Shown here piece by piece: positions 10,793 to 22,506 of a stretch of DNA of 64,000 nucleotides (position 1 is its first letter; each line of letters opens with the position of its first letter). The notes under the pieces are model-generated. The model searched no databases, was not told the DNA's origin, and worked only from the letters and a program-made list of their open reading frames with translations. This DNA is from Turbatrix aceti (Eukaryota; Nematoda; Chromadorea; Rhabditida; Panagrolaimidae). The stretch is taken from positions 6,352,739-6,416,738 of the forward strand of contig OZ017767.1 in assembly GCA_963969345.1 (NCBI GenBank), in the 5' to 3' direction. The position numbers and the translations under genes were made by a program.

Positions 10793-13700
10793 TCAGAAAA
10801 CGGTTGGATTCTGGGATTGCACAACTTGACCGGAGTTTCGCTTTGAGTTGAGAGGCAGTAAGAAGGTTTCCATGGGGTCCTTGACGCCTTTAACCTTGAT
10901 CTTGCCTCGGGACTGTGGAAAGTAGACGTTAGGCGGCAGGGCTCTGGCCATCTCGCCTGTCATCTGGAAAAAAAACGATTTTAACAACGCCCGGCAAAAA
11001 TTTTTACCAAACTTACATGAATTTTCTTGACTTCACCGTGAGAATCCATCCGGCTAGCCATGTTCACAGTGTTGCCCCAGATGTCGTACTGTGGCTTCTG
11101 GGCGCCGATGACTCCGGCAACGAGTGAACCCAGGCTGAGACCGATTCGGAGCTGGAAGTTTTGGAAAGAGTCGGCGTTGAGCTGGTCGAGAACGGCGGTC
11201 ATCGCAAAAGCGAATTCCACCATGATAACAGCGTTGCGTTGCGCGTGGTCGGTGTGGTCGTTGTCGTGCTCATTAAGTCCGGCTGCTGCCATGTAAGTGC
11301 TGGCTACGGTCTTGATTTTTTCAATACAGCTGAACTTGGGTTTGGAGAGGAGTTTGTCGAATTCGCACACGATCTCGTTCAGAAGGCGAAGACATTCGAG
11401 TTTGCGCGAACGGTCGCACTCTGACCAGTAATCTTTGAAGTTTGGGATGCTGGCGAACATGACGCATACGTTTTCGTGGTCTCGGGCGTAGAGTTCCTAA
11501 AAAAATTGGTTTTTATTGGATCGGGGCGGTAGTCAAAATTAGAGAGAAAATTTCGGCGGAAAAATGACCGGGCTGAAAAAATTTGAAACTCGAGCCAAAA
11601 AATTTAAAGAATTAAAAAAAGTAAAACGAAAAAAAATCTAACTACTTTTTTACATAAAATGTACTAAAAAAAATTGTCTAAAAATTGTTTTCTGTTGTTT
11701 CTGAAAAATTTTTGTCGATTTAGAAATTTTTTTGAACACACAAAATACTATTGACGCGAAAAAGTAAATCGTCTTTTTTTACTATTTTTTGGTTTTTGAA
11801 GCCTATTTTTTAGCCAGGCCATAATTTTTTGGTCGGAAAAACCATGTTCAATTTTTGTCTGGGTCAAAACTTACGTCAGTATGCCTATCAGGATTCAGAA
11901 ACTTTGCCGCCACGGTACTTGGCAGAATATTCTCGATCAGAAGGTTGTTGATGTCCTGCATCGTCTGAACGTCTTTCTCCTCATTCTTGAACGCCACGTT
12001 GCACGCAGCTTCCACTTTTCTCTCGTATTCCGTCTAAAAGTCATTTTGAAGCAACTCCTAGACCCAAAAATGACCTACAATCCAAGCTATGAAGACTATG
12101 ATGAGGAACAAAGCGATCATGTTGACCAGGATGATCGTCGGCTGACAACTGAGCACCTGCGTAGACCGGTACAGGTCACTTGTGGTAATGAGCGTCAGAA
12201 ACAGAAGAAACAAACTGCAGTCGACCGCGGCGAGAAAGCATCGGAATGGATACGGTAGATGGTAGAGGCTGAAGACGATGCACACGTGGCAGATGCAGTT
12301 GGGCAGCCACGTGATGGAATAGTTCGGCGTCAGGGGAAATTCGTCGGTGGCTGGAGAAAAGCAGACAAGCAGGTGAGGCCCGATGCAGAGGAAGAAGGAC
12401 CCCGCGTAGGACACGCAGATGAGCAGAATGCGCACGCCGTGGCAGAGAGCCTCGACGAAGCAGAGGAAGAAGAGCAGAAATAGGCAGACTGCCATCTGGC
12501 CGAAGAGCAGATCGTGCAGCTCGGCAGCGATGTTGTCCTTGATGAGCAGAAAGTTGGCGAGCGCGATCGGCAGGCAGAGCAGGAAGAGAATCCGCAGCTC
12601 TGTTAGGTAGAAGGTTTTTGGTCGAGGGCTAAAAATGGGACAGAGATGTACTAACACTTTAAAAAATCTAAAGAAATCGAAATCGATTTATTTTGACCAA
12701 AATTTGGATTCTATTGATAAAAATTCAAAAAATGTTTTTTTATAGAAAATGCACAAAAAATTACCAAAACATATCCAATTTCTAGCATTTATGAATTTTG
12801 AACAAAAAACACTCAAAATTGATAAAAATAGTGAATTTTACCCAAAAATGAGTACATTTTCTTCAAAAGAGTCGCGACTTTTTGGATTCAATTTGAAAAA
12901 AAATTTTGACTCCGACTCTCAACTTTTGAATTTGAGTCAAAGTCGACTCCGAAGTTGAAATCAGTGGAACACAGGTAAGCTCAGACAAAACTCACTAGAA
13001 AGGACAGAGGAGATACGGACTGATGTCGTAAGTGCCGGTCCGACAATGAAACATGGTCCTCAGATTGGTTGTCGAAAGATTCGAAAGATTATTCTCGATA
13101 AGAGTCATGCTCTGAACCGTGCTACCGTAGTTAGCTGCTATTCGTCGGCGATATGCTTCTTCACTCTCTGCATCAGCATCGCTGTCGTTATCCAACCGTT
13201 CTCGGCCAAGCGAAGAAAAGGGCGTCTCGGCACCCCAAAATTCAGCCATCTTGGACATTTTTGCCTTTACCGAAATGCGACCGGCACTCGTCGATCCGTC
13301 CTCGCAGATGTCCATGGCCCGGCGTTTGTTACGGTAGATAGAGGCGGTTCGCTCGAGGATGGTCGCTTTGTCCGGCAGAATGTGATAGGTGGGTTCTTTG
13401 AGGGCTAAGATGGTCGGGTCGTCGCTCTTTGCCTCGACAAAGCAGTAGTCGCCCATCAGCATGTCTTTGGTTTTTTTCGTGATGTGCACCGTCCTAAAAA
13501 TGTTTATTTGAGCATCCAGAAAGCCGAAGAACCTTGGAAATCTCACCCAGACACTCCACAAGCCTCCATGTGGTTTGCAAGGGTCACGTCGTCGCTCCAG
13601 ATGTCAAACTGCCATTTTTTGAGGCCGAGAATGCCGCAGAGCACGGAGCCAGTGTGCACGCCTATTCGCATGTTTACATTGACTCCTGTGGCAACTCGGA

Positions 13701-15597
13701 CTTGTTTGATGGTTTTGATCATCTCGAGACCCATCAGAACGCACATGTCCGCGTGGTTCGGTCGATTCACCGGCATGCCGCTGACGGCGTAATAACAGTC
13801 GCCGAGGAATTTTATTCTCATGCACTGCAGCTTCTGCGCGTCCTCGTCAAACTTGCTGTAGAGCTCGTTGAGCGTCCGAACAAGGTCCTTCGCGGACAAC
13901 TGCGCCGCCAAAACAGTAAAATTGACAATGTCGGCAAAGAGGATGCTCACGTTGTCGTGCACCTGTACGTGCAGGTCGTGGAACAGCTTCTGGTTTTTCC
14001 CGGCAATTCCCCTGCTCGCGGACGAGTTTGCGATGATTGACTGGCTTACCTGAATTTTATGAGGCGAATAAAAATTTTTATAAGGTTAAATCAAACCTTA
14101 TCGGTGAGGTAGGCGGGGATAACGCTAAGCAGAAGTTTTTCCTGGCGACTTTTGAGGGTCTCAAGTTCAGTTCTTCTTCTCACAGCGTCGCCGAGTTTCT
14201 GCGCGATGCTGGCTCTCGAGCAGGCGTTGTTGGAATCGCAGATCAAGCCAGAAATCGTGACAACGAGTTGGTAGAGAAAAAGCGGCCAGATAGAGTGCAT
14301 CTGGCTCTCCGACTCACTCGCCTTGTTGCCATAGAGCACGACGCTGATGAGGACGACGTTGAACGCGTTGAAGGCCACCGAGATGACGAAGAAGAAGCGT
14401 CTGTGCCGGGGGAGGACAAAAAACTGGTAGAAGGTCGTGAGTGCCAGCGAGCTATACAGACTCGACAGATCAGCCGCCCGCTCTGTTTTGTCCTGAATGT
14501 GCTACAGTACGCAAGACATCGAAAGTATTACTTATTACGGCGGAGGGAACATTTTAAAAGGATTTGGGAATTTTGTGTATTGATCTCGGTTCGTGTGATG
14601 CTTTTTGATTTTTTTCAATTGATTTTTTTGAATTAATTGAATTTTTCCCTTGACGTGTTCCTACCAAAAAACCTTGCAAATCCCCCCGTCTAGAGCAAGT
14701 GTCAACGAAGGCTCAAATTACCCGCAATCCTTGACACATTACAAATCCTTTCGTTGTTTTCAAAAATTTGGGGTTTCTGAGCAAATACGCATTTTTGTTT
14801 GTTTGTTTGTTCACGCTTCAAAAAACGGCCGAGTAGGAAAGATTTTTGCTTTTGCCCGTTTTTCCAGGAGATTTATCATTTAGCACATGTCATGCCGGTG
14901 ATGACTGACTTGCAAGCCGAGATCAAACAAGCCGACATCCGTTGGCCGTTTCTTGCGTGCATGCATGTTCGCCAGATGGCCAAATGAAAACACAAAACAT
15001 AACCGAAACTAACGAGCATTGATTTTAATCAAATTAAAAATTTTTTACCCTCCCCAGAAAAAATAAAAGATTCCCGAAGTGAACCCAGGTGAATTTTCCC
15101 GTTCAAAGACCTACCTGTGAAATGAGCGGCAGGTGAATGAGCCAGATAAAAATAGGAAAAGTGAGTGAGCTGATAAATGAAAAGGCCACCAAAGGCATCG
15201 TAAATCGAGAGCCATCGTCGCTGTATCTGATGAGGACAAAAGAAGCGAGAGCGACGACGAGAAAGAGCAGACAGAAGACAAAGTACGGCAGACTGCCGAG
15301 GTCCAGTCGATGGCAGAGGTAGTGGAAGAGGAAGATCTGCGCGACGGCGTAGACGAAGAGCCAGAGATGAAAGGTGTGGAGTCGGGCTCGGTCGAGAGCA
15401 GTCCAGTGCTTGACCAGCACCGTTCTGACCTCCTCCCGCTCCCGTCGTTCGTCATTAGCCGCCGCGAGTGTCGCAGAGACGGAACGCGCCTGCTTGGACC
15501 CCGTCGGAGGAGGAGACGTGAACGCCGTCCGCTCGTCATCCCGCGTGAGAGGCAGCGAGGACCGCTGATGACGCGCCTCATCCGCCGTTGCCGGCAT
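10793..15597 (-). CDS. Membrane adenylyl cyclase (class III, two catalytic domains), 1079 aa
   Basis: Eight exons in consistent phase: 15115-15597, 14097-14492, 13547-14049, 12996-13493, 12079-12628, 11875-12033, 11017-11496, 10793-10963. The product would convert ATP to cAMP at the plasma membrane. The N-terminal exons give a cytosolic head and the first membrane block. Exon 3 is catalytic domain C1a, with both metal-binding aspartates (FADIVNFT and [10 protein letters not shown]). Exon 4 is a C1b linker. Exon 5 is a second hydrophobic block of about six helices. Exons 6-8 are C2, with the ATP-site motif [15 protein letters not shown] and the lysine in IKVKG. Overall length is in the usual range for metazoan cyclases. 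A splice acceptor 17 nt upstream of the ATG (tttttttatag at about 15614-15624) could be a spliced-leader site or join an unseen upstream exon. The C2 loop [10 protein letters not shown] departs from the usual GINHGPVIAG. Which of the nematode cyclase subtypes it belongs to was not resolved. Confidence 0.92.
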
Positions 15598-18079
15598 CGG
15601 GCCTGTCGGGAACGCTATAAAAAAAATTGGTGGAGTGGTCAACACCTGTTTCACCTGCTTCGTTCGCAGCATTGGAGTGCGGGCAAACGAAGTCAAGGTT
15701 ATTATTGATTCAATTACGAGTATGTCTATCGCTTGAGGCTCGCTATAGCCTATAAATAGTAGGCACAACCGCCACGGCAGTCAAAACAGGGGTCAAAAAT
15801 AACCGGGCATACATACGACCGTCGTGGGACACCCTAGCCTCGGCTCGGTGAAAGAACAAAAAACAGTGCCAAAGCAAATATAATACATATTTACTATCTA
15901 GGAACCAACCCAAAATTGCACGCAAAATGAAATGAAAATGAAAATGAATTTTCGAATCTTTTCTCTTTCCGGTTTCTTTACGCATTCTACGTGCGCTGCC
16001 GAGCACGAGCATGTCAACGACACTCACGTTGCTTTTTACCCTCCGCACTGCATGCGCCTTTGCCTCAATGGACGAAAAAGAGCGCGCGCGCGCGTCGAAT
16101 GAATCGTGTTCAAAAAAAGGCCCTGAAGCCAGTAATAGAGTTTTTTGCTTACGGTCACTTGGGTAGGCTTAGGCATTTCCCAAAGATTGTTTTAAGCCAT
16201 CGGCGGTCATTGTCGGATTTTTTTGTGCAATGTTACAGACATTGGAAGAACATGAAATTTCCTGAGACTGTAACTCACCAGAACATCTGTGAATTTTTGA
16301 AAATCGAACGTAACTTTTTTCATTACGTCTATAAGAAGCAAATTACGTGAGATGTGCCGTAGCATTATAGTAGTATGCGAGATCGAACCCAAAATAGAAT
16401 ACGTGCTTCATAATGCGCACGCGCCTATTGTCGTATATGAAAAAAACGTTCATTATTGCGTTCCTTCTGCTGGTACTTGCATATCAGAAAGCAAAATGAA
16501 TATAAAAAATGAAAAAGAACCAAAGAAATCAGATGGATAAGAAAAGATACACTCTCTTAGATTCCGACTTTTGGCTAAAATTCATTCGCTGCAGGAACAT
16601 CGAATAGAGCTTTTTTTCTGCTTTTCTTCAAAATTCTCCCTTGTTGTTCACCGCGCGTGCGCATTTTTTATCATTTTGCGTTCGATCTCGCATACTACTA
16701 TAATGCTACGGCACATCTCACGTAATTTGCTTCTTATAGACGTAATGAAAAAAGTTACGTTCGATTTTCAAAAATTCACAGATGTTCTGGTGAGTTACAG
16801 TCTCAGGAAATTTCATGTTCTTCCAATGTCTGTAACATTGCACAAAAAAATCCGACAATGACCGCCGATGGCTTATAACAATCTCTGGGACATGCCTAAG
16901 CCTACCCAAGTGACCGTAAGCAAAAAACTCTATTACTGGCTTCAGGGCCTTTTTTTGAACACGACACCTTCAAAAAAATGCACGCGCGCGCTCGATTGAG
17001 CAGAAATAAGGCGAAAGCGCATGCAGTGCCTCCGCACCGACGAAAAAGACAAACCAGCGTGAACTTGGAAATGCTTATGAATTTTTAACACCCGTTTTTT
17101 TATGGCGTGATAAAAAGAATAAAAATTCATAGACAGAAAACGAGGGAATTCCCGGGATTTCGTATATCCTGAATTCTCTGGATTTTGTAAGGGGCTGACT
17201 TACGACAGGTACCGCGGAGAAGGAAGGCAACGTGAGAAGGAAGGTGCAACGAGCGCGGTGTGTCACGTCATTTGACTCAAAGTACCTCGTAGGTGCAACC
17301 TCCCACCTCGACTCGGCCCAACTTTTTCTTCCTCGACGCCACAAAACTCGGTTCCCAAAATAAGAATTGACTCAACGCAAAAACAAAATACATATTTTCA
17401 GTCGAAAATCAAAACAAAAAATGCCAAAGGGCGAAGGGCGAAGGAAGACGAACCGTGCCATTTTCAATTAACTTTATTTCATTGTTCTAGCCTGCCTGGC
17501 TGCGTCACTGGGCAATTACATATTTTGTTGCCAAAAACATTTTTCAATCATCTCATCTTTTTGAAAGTTATTTTTCCCATGAAATCCGTCCAAATGGCGG
17601 AACACGAACAAAAAGTTGGCAGCGGACATTTTGCTTATTAGCGTCGTTAATTATCCCAAGCCATAAAAAATGACTACTGTTTTTTTGTTTATCGAGGGGG
17701 TGCTTATTGCGGTAAAATGAAACGGAAAAGAGTGGTCTCCTGTCGGGCATCCGTGGAATTGGGAATACAGCAAAAAAGACTCTGCTTCGACCGAAAACGA
17801 ACAAAATGTGTGCGTGATGAGCGGTGATTTAGTCGGTGTCATTTCCGTTAGACGTCAAAAACAGATGTTTTGTGGTAAAGGAATTCTCTGATGTTAACTG
17901 CCCAAACAGCACTCTTGGTTAATCGAAAGCAAGACGAACGAACGTAAGACAAGAAGCACCCAAAGGCTGTAATTCCAGTCACTATTCCGGGGAGGGGAAA
18001 AAAGCTGGGATTCTGAGGCGACCGAAAATTTGCAGTCGCGAATGAACCTCATTTTTGTTTTTGAAAAGCTTGGAAAGAA
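15598..18079. other. Upstream region of adenylyl cyclase; noncoding apart from foldback element
   Basis: About 2.5 kb with no convincing exon. The first 400 nt are the likely leader and promoter zone of the cyclase. The middle is occupied by the foldback repeat described separately, and 17040-18079 is A/T-rich sequence with only short random open frames. Confidence 0.5.
16040..17036. mobile_element. Foldback / MITE-like element with ~380-bp inverted arms
   Basis: The left arm (about 16040-16425) is repeated in inverted orientation at about 16660-17036. The core 16126-16390 versus 16680-16945 is nearly identical; both arms encode the same 57-codon open stretch by symmetry. The outer ends are more diverged and share a cactgcatgcgc motif and a GC/CG alternation. 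A ~230-bp unique spacer separates the arms. No transposase was seen, so it is non-autonomous, and target-site duplications could not be fixed. A transcript across it would fold into a long hairpin. Confidence 0.85.
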
Positions 18080-18350
18080 ATGAGTGTGGCCGGAGGTGCA
18101 GGCAGCACCGGTGTGAAGGCAGGTAAGCCGCTCCTTAGTGTTCGCTCCTTGGTCTTCGTTTTTCGCGGATCGGCTAAACCCAGCTTCTCTGTCCGGTTTT
18201 TTTCCAGAAAAAGTAATTTTGCAACAGCCCCCGCAGCCTCCGCAGGCACAGAGCTCCTCTAGGATCGGCCGAAGACTTCCAGCGGACAGGATTGCCCGTG
18301 ACACGCGACCTAGGGTACGGCACACGTACTCAGGATATCCTTTTTGCTAA
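18080..18350 (+). CDS. Possible small two-exon protein, unknown function
   Basis: ATG at 18080; exon 18080-18122, an 85-nt intron with good GT-AAGC and TTTTTTTCCAG borders, then exon 18208-18350 ending TAA. The predicted product is about 61 residues: a Gly/Ala-rich start, then a PPQPPQ run and an Arg-rich C-terminal half ending GYPFC. It is not recognised as any family. The splice signals and raised GC content argue for a real exon pair. The small size and lack of homology argue for caution; it could also be the 5' end of a longer gene or a noncoding transcript. Confidence 0.3.
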
Positions 18351-19641
18351 AAATCTGATTTCTGGAAAAAAACAACAATTGCACGCCAGGCCACTCCCAG
18401 GGCAAGAAAAGGAAAGGCACTCAAGCATTTGTATTTTTAAAGGATTTTTAAGGTCCAGACGGTCAAGAGCCAAACAAGTGTGAATATTTGATTCCACTCA
18501 TTCAAGCATTTGACAATTTACACGTGTACGTGCAAAACGCAGCCGAATCGAAAAAAGCACATACACAAAAATTACCAGTGATAGAAAATGTTGGAAAGAC
18601 AAGAAGGCTCATCCTGGCTTCGAAATGGCCGCCAATCATAATTTTAGGCCCATTTTGGTGAGTCTGTTGTGCGTGTCGTCCCCCCCCCTCCCCCCGAGCG
18701 ATGAAACTGACCCCTGAGAACGAAAGTGGCGTCGTTGTCGGCATCGGGAAGCAAAAATAGTCGCATCTACATACATACCATCGTTGAGAACGAATACGAA
18801 GACGAAGACGAAACTCGAGACGAAGCTCCCGACTTTGCACGACGGACGGGAATTCTTCGGCAGGCGCGTCTTGACTCAAGGCCGCGGCCGTCGTCGCGCC
18901 AAAGGCGGTTTTGTTTGCGCAAGACGAATTTCGACTTTCGCTCGTCTCCTCGTTCAGCCAGTCAAATTGGCCCCTATCTCTGATGTGAGAGTTAACGTTT
19001 TTCCACAAAAAAATTGCATCGCACCGTCTTTCGTTGGGCAAACAAAAGCTACTGTGTGCCGTCAACAGAGTCCAAATTTGGACGTCTTTAGGGCACTTGA
19101 TCGCCTCTGATAAAGACGCGTCCAGAGTCCAGACAGAACGGCCGGACGAACACTTGAACACCCTCGCATCGTCTTTCGCAATTAATTTTCAGACAACTTT
19201 GCCGTTCAATTCCGTTCCAAAACCCCAAAATGACATCACTGCTGACGAAAAAAAAGTTTTTTTTGTTCACCGGGTCCAAAGTGTAACTGACTTTCAGTCG
19301 ATGGCGTGGATACGCATGAAATCCATCCCTTCATGTATTTACTAATTCATTAGTGCAAAAGTACACAGCCCTTGTTTTTCGCTCAGTGGGGCAAATTGAC
19401 TATATTACATGTAAAATGCGTTATCATGGGCTTAAAAATGCCATTGTCGACCAAAGCGGCACACACGAAAGATAATTGTCAAGCCATCAGTTTTGTGAAA
19501 AAAACTGGCTAAAGACTAAATTAGGACTGACACCCGCGTAAGCTGGCCGGTGCGTGCTGTTGTTGTTACTCGTCCTCCCCCGCGGCACCACAGACAGAAA
19601 AAACCAAAATACCCCTTTAATAGGTCACGAGAACAAGGAAA
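18351..19641. other. Spacer without convincing gene
   Basis: About 1.3 kb. A 219-codon minus-strand open frame at 18502-19161 crosses it, but its composition is unlike the neighbouring proteins and it has no domain or signal peptide that could be defended. A C-tract lies at about 18681. Confidence 0.45.
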
Positions 19642-19959
19642 TTACGTTTCTACCAAATATGGAGTCGAGATTCGTTCGGAAGAGGAAATTTGGTGCGTTG
19701 CCGGATGAATAGGCCGCGGACCGCGGCCCGCAGGAACGTGAGCATACTGACTGGGCCACGGCGCGCCGTACAAAGCGTTGAATGACATATCACCCCAAAA
19801 TCTCTCAGAACCCACGCTGCAGGCCTTCGTAGAGGGCGGCAGCGTGGTCGACGAATGGACAGATGAAAAATTACTTACCATTACGGCGTACCCAGACGAC
19901 AAAATATCAATGTAGATACATAGCTTTTTTCGGAATTGTTTTTCATTGACAAGGGCCGG
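19642..19959 (-). CDS. Possible terminal exon(s) of an unidentified minus-strand gene
   Basis: An open frame entered from a good acceptor (ttttccag at 19960-19967) runs about 105 codons to a stop at 19642, and has a higher GC content than its surroundings. A strong donor (gtaagtaa) occurs after the first 27 codons, so the frame may be spliced again. The C-terminal part is rich in Pro, Ser and aromatic residues. No start exon was found upstream and no family is recognised. Confidence 0.25.
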   Translation of the reverse strand, partial: PALVNEKQFRKKLCIYIDILSSGYAVMVSNFSSVHSSTTLPPSTKACSVGSERFWGDMSFNALYGAPWPSQYAHVPAGRGPRPIHPATHQISSSERISTPYLVET

Positions 19960-20345
19960 CTGGAAAACATGAAACATAAATGAGTGATGAAATGAATGAT
20001 CAAAGAAAATGTTGAAATTCAAGTGTTTTGGCAGTAAGAATCCAAAATTGTACACAAACCATGTTTTAATAAAAAAATTAAAAAAGTTTTTTGGAGCCAT
20101 ACATGGACGATTAGCCGTTTTTTTGGTTCGCGAACGAAACAAACATTTATTAATTTTATTCAAAGATTCGAACAAACGCGAACATTTTTGACCATAATCG
20201 GAAACTGAGATAGATCATTTTGCAAACATTGGTTTGTTATTTAGGTATCATTTTGTAAAAAAAAATGCAGATATTCAGGAGGAAAACGAATGTTGATTAT
20301 TCAAGTTAAACGAACAAATTTAAAAAGTTTGGGTGGTTATCCGAT

Positions 20346-21048
20346 TTATTCGTACAGCATGGTAACAGACGTAGATTTCGAAATATCGTCGAGCAATTTT
20401 CGAAGTTGGGGGCCTTGAGGGGGACAGGCCTCATCGGCTATCAGGTGCAAGGCCGTACCAAGGAATGACGGCTCGGATTTGAGAATTTCTTGCTGTTGAC
20501 TTGAATTTGACCACAATAGCGTCTCCTTGATTTTGTGGTTTTATGGAGCCTAAAACAGTACCATCCATGCTCTGGAAATGATACCTGCAATACTGCCCCA
20601 GAAAACAGAAAATCTTGTCGACGAAATTGCGTTTAACCATCATTACCGGTTGTTTCAAAGATGTTTTGATGACTGCAAATTTGTGGCTTTTTATATTCTG
20701 GATTTTGTACAGAGTTGTGCCCATGGGGTGTATCAGCTTGCCGAGTGACGTCGGGTCGTTGTTTGCCGTCCTCAACAACATTACAGGTTCGCATTCGTCG
20801 CTTCTGAGTACGAGGCCGGTGTTGGACAGCAACACGGCTCGGGCGACTTCCTCCTGGTCTGTGTTTCTGACAATCAAGCCGATTGTAGACTCTTCAGTTT
20901 TACCTGCCGCAATAAATTTGAACTCGATGAAAACCTTGTCGACTGAGTCCAGAATTGAGCATGCTGGAAATTCGTTGAATACTTTGTTATCGCTGGCACT
21001 GTTGATCACTCTGCTGGCAATAGCCCCAACTCGGTTGATGAGTTTCAT
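20346..21048 (-). pseudogene. Frameshifted, intron-less paralog of the gene at 22507-23387
   Basis: Start ATG at 21048 (MKLINRVGAI). The frame is collinear with the intact paralog at 22507-23387 throughout, sharing CSIL.SVD, RTANNDPTSLGKL, TLYKIQ and MDGTVLG. Near 20462 an extra base (a doubled G on the plus strand) shifts the frame: the raw frame stops at 20431, while the shifted frame continues in homology (ILGTALHLIADEA) to a stop at 20346. The introns of the paralog at 22646-22731 and 23179-23235 are absent here. It is either a pseudogene, a gene with an alternative 20-codon ending, or a sequencing error. Confidence 0.6.
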
Positions 21049-22506
21049 GACGCCGAAAATATTTGAATTGCTATGGTAAAAAAGTGACAGCATGACGAGA
21101 CACGGTTTAGTGACATAGCAATTCAAAAAAATATTTGAATTGCTATGGTAAAAAGAAAAAAGGTGCATTAGGGGTTCTTGCGGTGCATTAGGGGTTCTTG
21201 CGTGCGCTGAAGACAATATTGTTGCCCGAGGGCGTGGATGACTTTATCACGAGATATTATCATAACTAAAATCAAATAGTACTGTGTTTCAAAAATGTGT
21301 TCCAAAAAATAAAACACAAAATGTTTTTCTTTTTTTTACAAAAAAAATGATCACTAAAAATGCCGTAATTGCGAGATATTGCTCCATCCTTATCAGTCTT
21401 GATGTTTATTACATTTTACTCCTCGTATACTCGAGCTTATGGCCGGACAAGCCTAATTCGTGCAATCTTTTAAGATTCGTGCAATCCATTTAAAAATGGT
21501 TACAACTGATGATTTTTCACCGATTTATAGCGGTAATCACAAAAAGAAAATAAGCCGTAATTGCGAGATATTGCTCCCTCCTTATCAGTCTTGATGTTTA
21601 TTACATTTTACTCTTCGTATACTCGAGCTTGTGACCCACCCGGAACCCCCTCCGATAAGCAAATAAAATCAGTTCATTTTTTGAACATTTGTGTGAGCGA
21701 ATGCGCCCAGAAAATAAAAAAAATGGAAAATTTTAATTTCATTTTCATTTCATTTATTTACCGCCTCAGAAAATCCTAATTCAATTGTAAAAATTAAATT
21801 AACAACTTTTTGAGGAGATATTTACTTCTTTTTCCAATTTATCATTTCTCTCATCTTAATCTGACTCTCTACCATGCTTAACTCATCTGCTTGAAGCAAT
21901 TTTTAAATTGTGCTTAAAAGCTCGATGTAAACTTTGTCGATTGAGTTCGTAATCGAACATTCTGGAAATTCGTACTTTGTTATCATTCACAATGTTAATC
22001 ACCATGCCAGCAACCCCGGAAGTGACTCACGAAAGATAAGAATTTGTCCAGAAATCACGTCATTGTTTTTTTGCCGTATCAAAACACATTTTTTGTTTTT
22101 GAAAAAAACAAAACGACAGGAATTTCATGTGGCCTATTTTAGAGCCGAATCAGTATGGGACTAAAATTTTACAAAATATAACTTTTATGATGTTTTTCAT
22201 CGTTTTTTTAAATTTTAGTAAATCATGTCGATTTTTAAAATTTCAGAATGAAGCCATGGTAAACAGGTGTACGTAAAGTTGGTTTTTATTATAAAAATCT
22301 TTCAAAACAATAAGATATTTACATCTTCGATGTAGGCATAAAATTTCAACGTAGATCATGATTTTAGCTTCAAATCAGGCACGAAATCGGGCACTGTGCA
22401 ATCCGTAGTGAATCCAGGAAGGTAAGCGGATGTAGATGATTCGGGTCCGGGTTACGCGCACCGAAAGAGTTGGAATCGGCAAATTTTGGGTGACGGGGCG
22501 AACTAG
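21049..22506. other. Repeat-rich spacer between the two paralogs
   Basis: A/T-rich, no gene. It contains a 21-bp tandem duplication (ggtgcattaggggttcttgc, about 21162-21201), a near-palindromic pair of atttgaattgctatggtaaa copies at about 21060-21080 and 21132-21152, and a separate ~78-bp direct repeat. Around 21917-22000 a short stretch resembles a scrambled piece of the paralogs' start region. Confidence 0.55.
21361..21633. repeat. 78-bp direct repeat, two copies
   Basis: A segment beginning gccgtaattgcgagatattg and ending in cgtatactcgagctt occurs at about 21362-21438 and again at about 21554-21631, with only a few substitutions. The two are separated by ~115 bp. No coding content. Confidence 0.8.

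Noticed and set aside
12259..12483. Plus-strand Glu/Ala-rich frame
   Set aside because: Antisense shadow of the second membrane block of the adenylyl cyclase (Leu/Phe/Ala codons reversed).
16150..16350. ~60-codon frame in the foldback arms (HRRSLSDFFVQCYRHWKN...)
   Set aside because: Appears in both arms only because they are inverted copies. Too short and unlike any transposase I know; taken as non-coding.
18502..19161. 219-codon minus-strand open frame
   Set aside because: Patchy composition with runs translating simple repeats and a C-tract, no signal peptide, domain or splice context. Probably chance in a GC-richer patch.
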